11,771 bases of DNA from Methanosarcina sp. (GTDB lineage Archaea; Halobacteriota; Methanosarcinia; Methanosarcinales; Methanosarcinaceae), in NCBI GenBank assembly GCA_024280975.1, contig JAMXLQ010000058.1, positions 1 to 11,771 of the forward strand. The letters are read 5' to 3'. Below the pieces are notes generated by a model. It worked only from the letters and a program-made list of their open reading frames with translations, had not been told where the DNA came from and did no database searches. Every line of letters begins with the position of its first letter. Position 1 is the stretch's first letter. The position numbers and the translations under genes are program-made. Shown here one piece after another: positions 1-5,681 of this stretch.

Positions 1-12
1 TCATAATACGTA

Positions 13-27
13 ATGTAAACTTTACAT
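13..27. promoter_or_regulatory. Perfect 15-base dyad, candidate operator
   Basis: ATGTAAA and TTTACAT flank a single central C, giving a perfect odd dyad. It lies just upstream of a TATA-like element (34-42), where a regulator could affect factor binding. A half-site TTTACAT recurs at 571-577, ahead of the regulator gene. That the neighbouring HTH protein binds here is inference. Confidence 0.35.
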
Positions 28-33
28 ATTGTC

Positions 34-42
34 TTTAAATAT
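34..42 (+). promoter_or_regulatory. TATA-like element for the DUF2178 gene
   Basis: TTTAAATAT resembles an archaeal TATA box. A start about 25 bases downstream (near 63) would give a leader of roughly 65 bases. It would also place two direct TATACATA repeats (53-60 and 63-70) over the transcription start. Assigned by eye only. Confidence 0.3.
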
Positions 43-128
43 GGACAAATTGTATACATATCTATACATAAGCATGCTGAGACAATTTGGCTTTCATTGA
101 AAAATCCTTATTTATGGAGGTTCTGCAA

Positions 129-512
129 ATGAAACGCAAGCAATTCAGAATAATTACCGTTCTTACTGCAATGATTATGGGAGCTGTCGCTAGTTTTTCG
201 ATTTCAATAGGAAATCCTGTACCTGCCGTAGCTTCCTTTTTTGCAGGCATAGCTGTCGTGTATCTTTCTAAACGCAGATTAAAATATATTGTAGAAGATG
301 AGAGAATTCGTCAGATAAGTCAAAAAGCTTCCGGGATTACGCTCCAGTTTATAATCCTCAGCTTTGCTATCGGGGGCGTAGTCCTTGTAGCAATGGAGGA
401 TACTTATCCAAAATATACAGATCTTGGTTTTTTCATGTCATATGCAGCTTGTACGAGCCTTGTACTTTACTCTGTCTTTTATATGTATTTTAATATGAAA
501 TCCGGAGGCTGA
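129..512 (+). CDS. Four-helix membrane protein, DUF2178-like
   Basis: A 127-residue integral membrane protein of unknown function. I chose the ATG at 129 because a GGAGG (116-120) sits eight bases before it; an in-frame start at 87 would place that ribosome site inside the gene. Hydrophobic segments lie at about 8-26, 27-46, 70-90 and 98-120. A basic loop (SKRRLKY) and an acidic-basic stretch (VEDERIRQISQKAS) separate helices 2 and 3. The DER...KAS loop is what I associate with the DUF2178 family, whose members are often encoded beside small Cro/CI-type regulators. The next gene is exactly such a regulator, 90 bases downstream on the same strand, so the two probably form one regulated unit. 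Family assignment is from memory of the pattern; the function is unknown. Confidence 0.75.
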   Translation: MKRKQFRIITVLTAMIMGAVASFSISIGNPVPAVASFFAGIAVVYLSKRRLKYIVEDERIRQISQKASGITLQFIILSFAIGGVVLVAMEDTYPKYTDLGFFMSYAACTSLVLYSVFYMYFNMKSGG

Positions 513-602
513 GCTAACGGTTGGAGTTTATAGATTTCAAAGTTACTGGAATATTTTGTCGGACATCCGATTTACATCTACTTAGTGAAAATGGAGCTTT
601 CA

Positions 603-827
603 ATGAAGAACAATATTAAAGTTTACAGGGCAATGCATGATCTTACCCAGGAAAGCTTGGCTGAAAGAGTAGGAGTGACAAGACAAACCATACATGCGAT
701 TGAAAAAGGTAAATATGATCCCTCTCTTGAGCTTGCATTCAAGCTTGCTAGACTTTTTGACGCCCATATTGAGGATATTTTCCTCTATGAAAATCTCAAA
801 ACCGAGAAATCTGAAAGAAAAGATTGA
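603..827 (+). CDS. Small Cro/CI-type HTH transcriptional regulator
   Basis: A 74-residue DNA-binding protein consisting almost wholly of one XRE/Cro-CI helix-turn-helix. The core spans about residues 13-38, with TQESLAERVGVTRQTI as the two DNA-contacting helices followed by AIEKGKYDPSLELAFKLA, a classic family signature. The start at 603 is preferred over GTG 585 and ATG 591 because GGAG at 593-596 sits six bases before it. Related short regulators (YozG-like) usually pair with a small membrane protein, as here with the DUF2178-like gene upstream, and often repress their own unit. Candidate targets are the dyad and repeats at 13-70 and the TTTACAT at 571-577. The lysine-rich tail is partly echoed by a repeat just after the stop codon. 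Confidence 0.9.
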   Translation: MKNNIKVYRAMHDLTQESLAERVGVTRQTIHAIEKGKYDPSLELAFKLARLFDAHIEDIFLYENLKTEKSERKD

Positions 828-853
828 CTATGTATTCTGAGAGAAAAGATTGA
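810..853. repeat. Short imperfect direct repeat over the regulator's 3' end
   Basis: An 18-base unit at 810-827 (TCTGAAAGAAAAGATTGA) recurs at 836-853 with one mismatch, offset by 26 bases. The first copy encodes the last residues and the stop codon of the HTH gene. A shorter TCTGAGAGA fragment follows near 866. It looks like a small local duplication and has no obvious function. Confidence 0.5.
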
Positions 854-1131
854 TTGCTTAAATCTGAGAGACTTTTCCCTTAAAATTTTTTAGGAAGATT
901 CGAATAAATCCTTTCTATTAAAAATAGGATTCACAAGATTTTTCCAGATAAACTTAGCTTTCCAGGATTCCCTGAAGCAAATAAACCCGAAGAAAATAAA
1001 TCACATGATCATTTTTATTTTTGGGAAAAACGAAACCCGAGAACTGTGCATGCTATGGAGTAAGTAAGTTAATTTTCTTTCAAAAAATTAAAGGCTCGCT
1101 TTCCGAAAGACAATTTTAGTTTCTAAATATA

Positions 1132-1139
1132 TTTATATG
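1132..1139 (+). promoter_or_regulatory. TATA box for the first Sm-like gene
   Basis: TTTATATG within an AT-rich stretch resembles an archaeal TATA box. A start near 1160 would give a leader of about 95-100 bases that contains the stem-loop at 1182-1211. This is longer than needed for a plain ribosome site. Confidence 0.4.
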
Positions 1140-1181
1140 AAATGAAAAACTAGTACAATTAACGAATGTCTGAGGATTTAA

Positions 1182-1211
1182 AGACTGCCAGTTAAGGTCA
1201 TCAAGCAGTCT
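1182..1211 (+). promoter_or_regulatory. Stem-loop in the leader of the Sm-like gene
   Basis: AGACTGC (1182-1188) pairs perfectly with GCAGTCT (1205-1211) around a 16-base loop. It lies between the predicted TATA box and the ribosome site AGGAGG at 1247-1252, so it would be in the 5' untranslated region. A role in translational control or RNA stability is possible but unproven. Confidence 0.45.
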
Positions 1212-1258
1212 AACAGGGAAATAAGCAAGTTGCAGAGAAAATAAACAGGAGGAAATCT

Positions 1259-1438
1259 ATGATACAATCATTTATAGTGGAACATTATCTCAACAAGGAC
1301 GTAGATGTTTACTGCGGTGGGCCTGACGTTTTCAGGGGAAATGTGGAAGCCTGCGCTGATAATGTTCTGACGCTCAATAACGACGGAAAACTGACCCATA
1401 TAGCCATTGATAAAATAATAGCCCTATGGGGCCAATAA
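1259..1438 (+). CDS. Short Sm-like (LSm-type) protein, copy 1
   Basis: A 59-residue protein beginning MIQSFIVEHYLNK, six bases after a strong AGGAGG (1247-1252). The pattern fits a minimal Sm fold: an Sm1-like strand set (DVDVYCGGPDVFRGNVEAC, then ADNVLTL) and an Sm2-like end (HIAIDKIIALW). The RNA-binding arginine-glycine usual in Sm2 is not evident, so RNA binding cannot be assumed. It is 67% identical (39 of 58 aligned positions) to the gene 59 bases downstream. Both copies keep two cysteines, here Cys19 and Cys32, in YCGGPD and CADN. The long leader with a stem-loop suggests its own regulation. The function is unknown; the Sm-like call rests on pattern, not a search. Confidence 0.8.
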   Translation: MIQSFIVEHYLNKDVDVYCGGPDVFRGNVEACADNVLTLNNDGKLTHIAIDKIIALWGQ

Positions 1439-1447
1439 GCTCAAAAA

Positions 1448-1456
1448 TTTATATTT
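1448..1456 (+). promoter_or_regulatory. TATA box for the second Sm-like gene
   Basis: TTTATATTT is a good archaeal TATA match, preceded by an A-rich BRE-like stretch and starting ten bases after the first gene's stop. A start near 1477 gives a leader of about 20 bases containing GAGGTG. The second copy may thus be transcribed independently of the first. Confidence 0.45.
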
Positions 1457-1497
1457 CAAAATCGTTATATTAATGGGAATATATGAGGTGTGAAGAG

Positions 1498-1674
1498 ATG
1501 CAATCGTTTATAGTGGAACATCTTCGAGGTGAAGTTGTAGACGTCTACTGTGGGGGCCCTGATGTTTTTCATGGAAGGGTAAATTCTTGCGCAGACAATG
1601 TCCTCACTCTTGAGGAAAACGAAAAGCATACGTATATAGCAGCTGATAAGATCATAGCTATATGGCGTGCGTAA
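1498..1674 (+). CDS. Short Sm-like (LSm-type) protein, copy 2
   Basis: A 58-residue paralogue of the preceding gene, starting MQSFIVEHLRGEVVDVY. The ATG at 1498 is preferred to the in-frame ATG at 1483 because the ribosome site GAGGTG (1485-1490) would otherwise be coding, and because it aligns with the start of copy 1. The Sm1-like part (GEVVDVYCGGPDVFHGRV, ADNVLTLEE) is closer to a canonical Sm motif than in copy 1, since it keeps the glycine in LRGE. The Sm2-like part is YIAADKIIAIW. The cysteines in YCGGPD and SCADN are conserved between copies. Variable positions cluster in the LRGEV segment, the EENEKH loop and the last two residues. Tandem copies could form homo- or hetero-oligomeric rings; this is inference. 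Confidence 0.85.
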   Translation: MQSFIVEHLRGEVVDVYCGGPDVFHGRVNSCADNVLTLEENEKHTYIAADKIIAIWRA

Positions 1675-1716
1675 GATCCATAAAAAAGTTTAACGAATAA
1701 AGGGTATTGGTTATAA

Positions 1717-1753
1717 TGGAAAAGTATGGAAACAAGAAGCTCCTCCTTTTCCA
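1717..1753 (+). terminator. Possible terminator after the Sm-like pair
   Basis: TGGAAAAG (1717-1724) and CTTTTCCA (1746-1753) form a perfect 8-bp inverted repeat with a 21-base loop, followed by a short T run (1758-1762). It sits 42 bases after the second gene. The large loop makes it a weak terminator candidate. Confidence 0.3.
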
Positions 1754-1834
1754 CCGATTTTTAGTCGCAAAAGCTTAGACTGTTCAATCAGTTGAGAGTT
1801 TTGTATATACGGGTTATTCTTCTGTTTTCGTAGC

Positions 1835-2710
1835 TTATGCTTTTCTGCAGCTTTTTGCATGGGAAGCGATAAACTCCCTCATCAGTTTCGCTCCGAGCAT
1901 GGCTGTTTGCCCGGAATCGTATTCAGGAGCAATTTCTACAATATCGAAAGCCATTGAGAAAGGAGCAAGCGTCCTTATTGCAGTCCTTACATCCCGAGCA
2001 CTCAGCCCGAAAGGCTCAGGTGTTCCGAGACCAGGAGCATAAGCTGGGTCTATGGCGTCCATATCAAGAGAAAAATATAGCTGGCTGCAATCAAGCCACT
2101 CAAGAGATTCTTTGAGGATCTCTACAATACCTGTAGATTCCACATCATCGGCTGTATAATACTTCAGGTTATTTTCCCTAGCAAAAACCCATTCCTCTTC
2201 CGGGCCGCTTCTGATGCCTATAGAAACCAGATTTTTAGTAACCTCATTGAGAATGTTTCGGGACACGCAGGCATGGTTATGCTTAAACCCTCTGTACTCT
2301 TCCCTGAGGTCAAAATGAGCATCCAGAACAAGGACTCCAAAATCCTCTCCTGCAAGTTCGGCACAGGCTTTTACCATCGCAAAAGTAAGGGAATGCTCTC
2401 CTCCAAGCATAATGGGAAGTTTGCCATCGTTCAGGAGATCTTTTGTAGCTTCGTACAGGCTCTGGAGAGTTTCGTCAACCAAGGCTGAAGTTTCCAGATT
2501 TCCGGCATCATAAATCGGAAGATCCACAAGATCTATGTCGAAAGCCGGGTTGTAACTCTCAAAATTCGCAGAGACCTGTCGCATGGCATCTGGAGCCCAG
2601 CGACTACCTGCCCTATAAGAAGAAGTATTATCAAAAGGTACGCCGAAGATAACATAACGTGCAGATTCATAGTCTGCAAGGGCATCTATAAAGGAACTAG
2701 GTAAAAACAT
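1835..2710 (-). CDS. speB: Agmatinase (ureohydrolase family)
   Basis: A 291-residue arginase/agmatinase-type hydrolase that would cleave the guanidino group of agmatine to putrescine and urea, using two manganese ions in the cytoplasm. All metal ligands are visible: His106 in GGEHS, Asp130/His132/Asp134 in DAHFDLR, and Asp216/Asp218 in SLDMDAIDPAYAPG. Length is normal for SpeB. The substrate-side loop reads FKHNHACVSR, unlike bacterial agmatinases, so strict specificity is uncertain. It lies 82 bases downstream of the aIF5A gene on the same strand. In Haloferax, agmatinase is reported to act in aIF5A modification, using agmatine attached to the factor, so the pairing suggests a hypusine role here as well as general polyamine synthesis. 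An AGGT a few bases before the ATG is its only ribosome site. Confidence 0.92.
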   Translation of the reverse strand: MFLPSSFIDALADYESARYVIFGVPFDNTSSYRAGSRWAPDAMRQVSANFESYNPAFDIDLVDLPIYDAGNLETSALVDETLQSLYEATKDLLNDGKLPIMLGGEHSLTFAMVKACAELAGEDFGVLVLDAHFDLREEYRGFKHNHACVSRNILNEVTKNLVSIGIRSGPEEEWVFARENNLKYYTADDVESTGIVEILKESLEWLDCSQLYFSLDMDAIDPAYAPGLGTPEPFGLSARDVRTAIRTLAPFSMAFDIVEIAPEYDSGQTAMLGAKLMREFIASHAKSCRKA

Positions 2711-2750
2711 AATTTAACCTGATATGAAATTATTTGCTTAAAAAAGAATG

Positions 2751-2771
2751 ACTCAGGCTCTTAACCTGAGT
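2751..2771 (-). terminator. Hairpin plus T run between aIF5A and agmatinase
   Basis: ACTCAGG (2751-2757) pairs perfectly with CCTGAGT (2765-2771) around a 7-base loop. On the minus strand it is followed within a few bases by a run of T residues (2740-2745). It is placed to end or attenuate the aIF5A transcript before the agmatinase gene, so the two may be expressed at different levels. Confidence 0.5.
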
Positions 2772-2792
2772 TTTCACTTTAATTTCATAAGT

Positions 2793-3179
2793 TTATGTCC
2801 GTATATCGAGCTTGACCTTGCCAAGGGCTGTAATGTAAGAAATCTCTTCGCCCTCTTTGACCTTATCCTTGTATTCATCAGGAATTACGATCTCAAAGGT
2901 TGAGAAATCTCCCATGTCCATGAGCTGGGCAATGTCACCGGTAATCGAGATCACCTGTGCACTCTTTCTTTCCACAATCGGAACGTAGACTTTGGTTGCA
3001 ACTGAGCCTATGAAAGAGCGCTTCTGGCCGTCAAAGAGTCCGATAGCCTCTACTCTTGCCTTTGCAGCTCCGTGCTTCCCCGGCTTAGACTTGGTAATGC
3101 TCTTTATGACGCATGCTTCGTCATCTATGATTACATATTTTCCTTCTTTAAGTTCTTTTACTTCTACCTGCTGTTTCAT
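2793..3179 (-). CDS. Translation factor aIF5A (hypusine-containing)
   Basis: A 128-residue archaeal IF5A, the homologue of eukaryotic eIF5A and bacterial EF-P. It binds ribosomes and helps peptide-bond formation at difficult sequences such as proline runs. The signature loop reads SKPGKHGAAKAR at residues 31-42. Lys35 in GKHG is the expected site of deoxyhypusine/hypusine modification. The usual STSKTGKHGHAK is partly altered here (KSKPGKHGAAK), but the key lysine and glycines are intact. The N-terminal SH3-like domain (about 1-70) and C-terminal OB domain (about 71-128, from SAQVISITGDIAQLMD) are complete. The start is supported by GGGAG seven bases upstream. It is co-oriented with agmatinase, consistent with the modification pathway. 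Confidence 0.95.
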   Translation of the reverse strand: MKQQVEVKELKEGKYVIIDDEACVIKSITKSKPGKHGAAKARVEAIGLFDGQKRSFIGSVATKVYVPIVERKSAQVISITGDIAQLMDMGDFSTFEIVIPDEYKDKVKEGEEISYITALGKVKLDIRT

Positions 3180-3233
3180 AACAATTCTCCCATACGTTTT
3201 AAAGATGTCTGTAAATAAGCTGTAAACGCCATT

Positions 3234-3266
3234 CCGGATTTGTCGGAAAATTTTCCGCGACTCCGG
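3234..3266. promoter_or_regulatory. Nested palindrome near the aIF5A start site
   Basis: The core CGGAAAATTTTCCG (3244-3257) is a perfect 14-base palindrome. It is flanked by further arms: GTCG (3242-3245) with CGAC (3258-3261), overlapping the core, and CCGGA (3234-3238) with TCCGG (3262-3266). It lies 55-87 bases upstream of the aIF5A start codon, over the start site predicted from a TATA-like CTTATAC (3274-3280, minus). It could be an operator or a leader hairpin. Confidence 0.45.
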
Positions 3267-3437
3267 TGAAGTAGTATAAGAAGGCTTTCCTAATTTTTAA
3301 GTCTGTCTCTTATTCTGTCCATACATTGCTTAATTGTCCTGCATGGAAAAACTGGAAAATATTTCGAACTTGGAGTGTCTGCAGAATCAATCTACATATC
3401 GAGAACTAATACGATTAATTATCCTTGACTATATAAC

Positions 3438-3512
3438 GCTTGTGCGAGGTTTTGCGCCTTTAGACTGGATTTCGGGGAAAATTGCCTGAAAAATCCAGGA
3501 AAGGCCACAAGC
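3438..3512 (-). ncRNA. Candidate structured RNA: nested 21-bp hairpin
   Basis: Three consecutive perfect stems nest in order. GCTTGTG (3438-3444) pairs with CACAAGC (3506-3512), GCCTTT (3456-3461) with AAAGGC (3500-3505), and CTGGATTT (3465-3472) with AAATCCAG (3491-3498). Asymmetric bulges separate them: 11 bases on one side, then 3 against 1. The apical loop is 18 bases. On the minus strand a TATA-like AATATTTTT (3533-3541) lies about 25 bases before the outer stem, so a transcript could start at the hairpin. A plus-strand TATA-like CTATATAAC (3429-3437) is too close. No clear T-run terminator follows. It could instead be a 3' end of the oxidoreductase transcript or a mobile palindrome; strand and expression are unproven. 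Confidence 0.4.
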
Positions 3513-3716
3513 TACAGGAAGTCTTGGATTAAAAAAATATTGAATTTCAAAGAGAAAATCCTTTACTCTACAAAATTTATTATGTTTGGAGCTTGAGGTA
3601 CAGGAAATCATCTGGATTTCTTTTCTGCTATCTTTTCCATTATTTTCCTGGATATCCGGCCCTAGAGGTTTGTTTTTGTAGATTTCGTACCTTCCATATT
3701 GTTTTTAAGTTTTTTC

Positions 3717-5435
3717 CTAACATATAAGCCCAAGTTTCTTCAATTTTTCTGGCTTTGGCACTCCTTCTTCATCCCAGCCACGGTAATGATAATATTCCTG
3801 AATTGCAGCTTCAAATTCTTGCCTAGAGGGCCTATGCCTTTCGTTTTCTCCCTCGTTTATAAACAGCCTTTCTGGAAGGGCATCATCTTCCCGAGTGAAA
3901 CCCGCTTTAAGATTATAGATTCTCTCAAGATTATAGATTCTTTCTCCAATTTTTAGAAGCTCCGTAGGCAATATCTCCATACCTGTAGCCGATAGCAAAA
4001 GAGCTGAACAGAGTTCTTCGTTAAGAGCAAAGCTCGAGAACGAGCAAAAAACAAAAGAATCCAGGGCAGCAGTCAGATTTTCAAAAACCTGGAGAATACC
4101 TGCTTTTCCTCTAAGGCTCAGGCGGTCAAGACTCACAGGCTTTCCAAGTACCTCAGGCCCAACCATAAAAGCAGTCAGGTAGTCTCCACCATGGCTAGAT
4201 GTAGCATAAGCCAGGGCCTGCCCTTTTATCCCTCGAGGATCAAAACCTCCGATTTCAAGCCCCTTTACATCCATGCTCAAATCTTCTCTCTTAATGCCTG
4301 AAAGATATTTTCTGGCCCCTTTTCCGAGCTTTCCTCCCTCTCCGATTTCCGAAAGTAGAGATTCCAATACATTACCTTCAATTACTCCAGATTTGAGTTC
4401 GGCGCATGCACCTAGCACGGAACCTGCGGAGATTGGGTCAAGCCCGTAATCCTTGCATATTCTGTCAGCCTTGAGCACAGAAGTCAGATCAGGGTTCTCA
4501 AGGTTAAATCCGAAGGCCCAGAGAGAATCATAATCAGGCAAGACTTGCCCTGTTTCTTTAATTCTCTTTTTACAACCAAGAGGACAGCTAAAACAGCTCT
4601 CTTTTTCAAGCTCAAAAGCGGATTTGATATACTCTCCTGAAAGTGTATCTGCAAAGGAAATATTCCTTCCGGAAAAGTTTCTGGTAGGGATCAGATTCAT
4701 ATAATCCAACAATTTTACAAGTGCAGACGTCCCGTAATTTGCAAGTCCTTTGGAAAGCATGGGGCTTGCATCAAAAAGCTTTAAAACTTTAATCTCAAGT
4801 TCCCGGAATCTCTCAGGATCGGAAGGTAAAAGTTCTTTCTCTCCTTTCACAACCACGGCTTTGAGCATTTTTGAGCCAGCAACCGCACCCAACCCTCCTC
4901 TTCCGCTATGCATAGAATCGATAACAAAGGAGGAAATAAGAACCTGCTTTTCTCCTGCCCTGCCAATGCAGGCAACATTTCCTTTACTTTCAAGGGTTTT
5001 GGTACAATCTCCAATATTCTTTTCCCATAACTGCCCTGCAGGCAAGATTTCAACGTTTCCTTCTTCAATTTTTACATATGAAGGCCTTTTTGCCTTTCCA
5101 ATAATGACCAGAGCATCAATTCCGGCTTTTTTAAGTTCTCTCCCGAAGTTCCCATTCGTGTTCCAGCTAAATATTGTGCCCGTTAGAGGTGATTTTGATG
5201 TAATGACTGCCCCTGAAGCCATCGGGGCGAGACCTGAGAGAGGACCGGAAGTGAATATTAGGGGATTTTCCGGTCCAAGAGGATTAATATTAGCATCTGC
5301 AAGCTCGGAAAGCAATTTTACCCCAAGACCCCTGCCGCCCAGATATTTTCGAATTACTTTTTCATCAGTCCTCATGGTATTTACTGATTCGGAGTCAAGG
5401 TCTATGTATACTGTTTTTCCTGTCCACGTAACCAT
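3717..5435 (-). CDS. Aldehyde:ferredoxin oxidoreductase (tungsten/pterin type)
   Basis: A 572-residue member of the AOR family, cytoplasmic enzymes that oxidise aldehydes to carboxylic acids with ferredoxin, using a tungsten- or molybdenum-bis-pterin and one 4Fe-4S cluster. The N-terminal cofactor domain (about 1-205) has YLGGRGLGVKLL at 31-42. The cluster ligands are Cys281, Cys284 and Cys288 in CFSCPLGC, with Cys464 in DSFVFCSF as the likely fourth. The DxxGL(D/C) pterin motifs are degenerate: KDYGLD first, then DSFVFCSF, where VF replaces GL. The C-terminal GERIYNLERIYNLKAGFTRED block is typical of the family. The start is set at 5435 by AGAGGA upstream; a longer frame to 5516 adds residues with no family counterpart. 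The substrate is unknown. It appears monocistronic. Confidence 0.9.
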   Translation of the reverse strand: MVTWTGKTVYIDLDSESVNTMRTDEKVIRKYLGGRGLGVKLLSELADANINPLGPENPLIFTSGPLSGLAPMASGAVITSKSPLTGTIFSWNTNGNFGRELKKAGIDALVIIGKAKRPSYVKIEEGNVEILPAGQLWEKNIGDCTKTLESKGNVACIGRAGEKQVLISSFVIDSMHSGRGGLGAVAGSKMLKAVVVKGEKELLPSDPERFRELEIKVLKLFDASPMLSKGLANYGTSALVKLLDYMNLIPTRNFSGRNISFADTLSGEYIKSAFELEKESCFSCPLGCKKRIKETGQVLPDYDSLWAFGFNLENPDLTSVLKADRICKDYGLDPISAGSVLGACAELKSGVIEGNVLESLLSEIGEGGKLGKGARKYLSGIKREDLSMDVKGLEIGGFDPRGIKGQALAYATSSHGGDYLTAFMVGPEVLGKPVSLDRLSLRGKAGILQVFENLTAALDSFVFCSFSSFALNEELCSALLLSATGMEILPTELLKIGERIYNLERIYNLKAGFTREDDALPERLFINEGENERHRPSRQEFEAAIQEYYHYRGWDEEGVPKPEKLKKLGLIC

Positions 5436-5480
5436 ATTGAATCCTCTATTCTCGTTCCCGTTCTGAATTTTAATTAAACA

Positions 5481-5490
5481 CTTTTTAAGT
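5481..5490 (-). promoter_or_regulatory. TATA-like element for the oxidoreductase
   Basis: On the minus strand this reads ACTTAAAAAG, about 45 bases before the ATG at 5435. It would give a leader of about 25 bases containing the AGAGGA ribosome site. A weaker alternative is TTTAATAAG about 20 bases further upstream. Confidence 0.3.
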
Positions 5491-5619
5491 AAAGGCAAAG
5501 AACTTATTAAATCCACCTTTTCCCAATTTTTACATTTTTCGGTATTGACTTTTGACTTCAGAATTGCCTCTTTTCAGACCTTTTTCTGCGGTTTTAATTT
5601 TTCCCTATTTAAAGAGAAA

Positions 5620-5628
5620 TTATATATT
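5620..5628 (+). promoter_or_regulatory. TATA box for the Nudix gene
   Basis: TTATATATT is a strong archaeal TATA match, preceded by the A-rich AAAGAGAAA. A start near 5649 gives a leader of about 33 bases. No good ribosome site is seen directly before the ATG at 5682. Confidence 0.45.
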
Positions 5629-5681
5629 GAAGATCTTAAAAGAGCCAGCCTTTAAGATAGGGAAATCTCACATATTACTAT

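Larger units (their letters stand above)
828..1258. other. Gene-free spacer before the Sm-like pair
   Basis: About 430 AT-rich bases with no convincing gene. It holds the tail of the short direct repeat (to 853), a weak imperfect hairpin at 907-931 (AATCC/GGATT outside, TATT/AATA inside) that may end the regulator transcript, a TATA box near 1132 and a leader stem-loop at 1182-1211. Nothing recognisable was seen in 932-1120. Confidence 0.5.
3180..3716. other. 537-base spacer between aIF5A and oxidoreductase
   Basis: No convincing gene on either strand; the open frames here lack ribosome sites and family resemblance. It contains the aIF5A promoter region with its palindrome (3234-3266) and the nested hairpin (3438-3512). 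A minus-strand T7 run (3531-3537) could help end the oxidoreductase transcript. A loosely repeated TACAGGAA(G/A)TC...GGATT occurs near 3513 and 3599. Confidence 0.5.

Noticed and set aside
559..570. TCGGA/TCCGA inverted repeat between the DUF2178 and HTH genes
   Set aside because: The spacer is only two bases, so the RNA hairpin would be short and weak. As a DNA dyad it is too short to claim.
3429..3611. 60-codon minus-strand frame across the nested hairpin
   Set aside because: It has no ribosome site or conserved features. The base-paired structure explains the region better than coding.
3909..3944. Perfect-looking tandem 18-base repeat in the oxidoreductase gene encoding ERIYNL twice
   Set aside because: The family normally has a doubled motif here (GERI-N-LER--NL-GF), so the protein repeat is ancestral and not a recent duplication. 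The similar DNA is mostly a codon-level coincidence or homogenisation.
4750..5466. 238-codon plus-strand open frame opposite the oxidoreductase
   Set aside because: It is fully antisense to a well-supported enzyme gene and has proline/serine-rich composition typical of a shadow frame.
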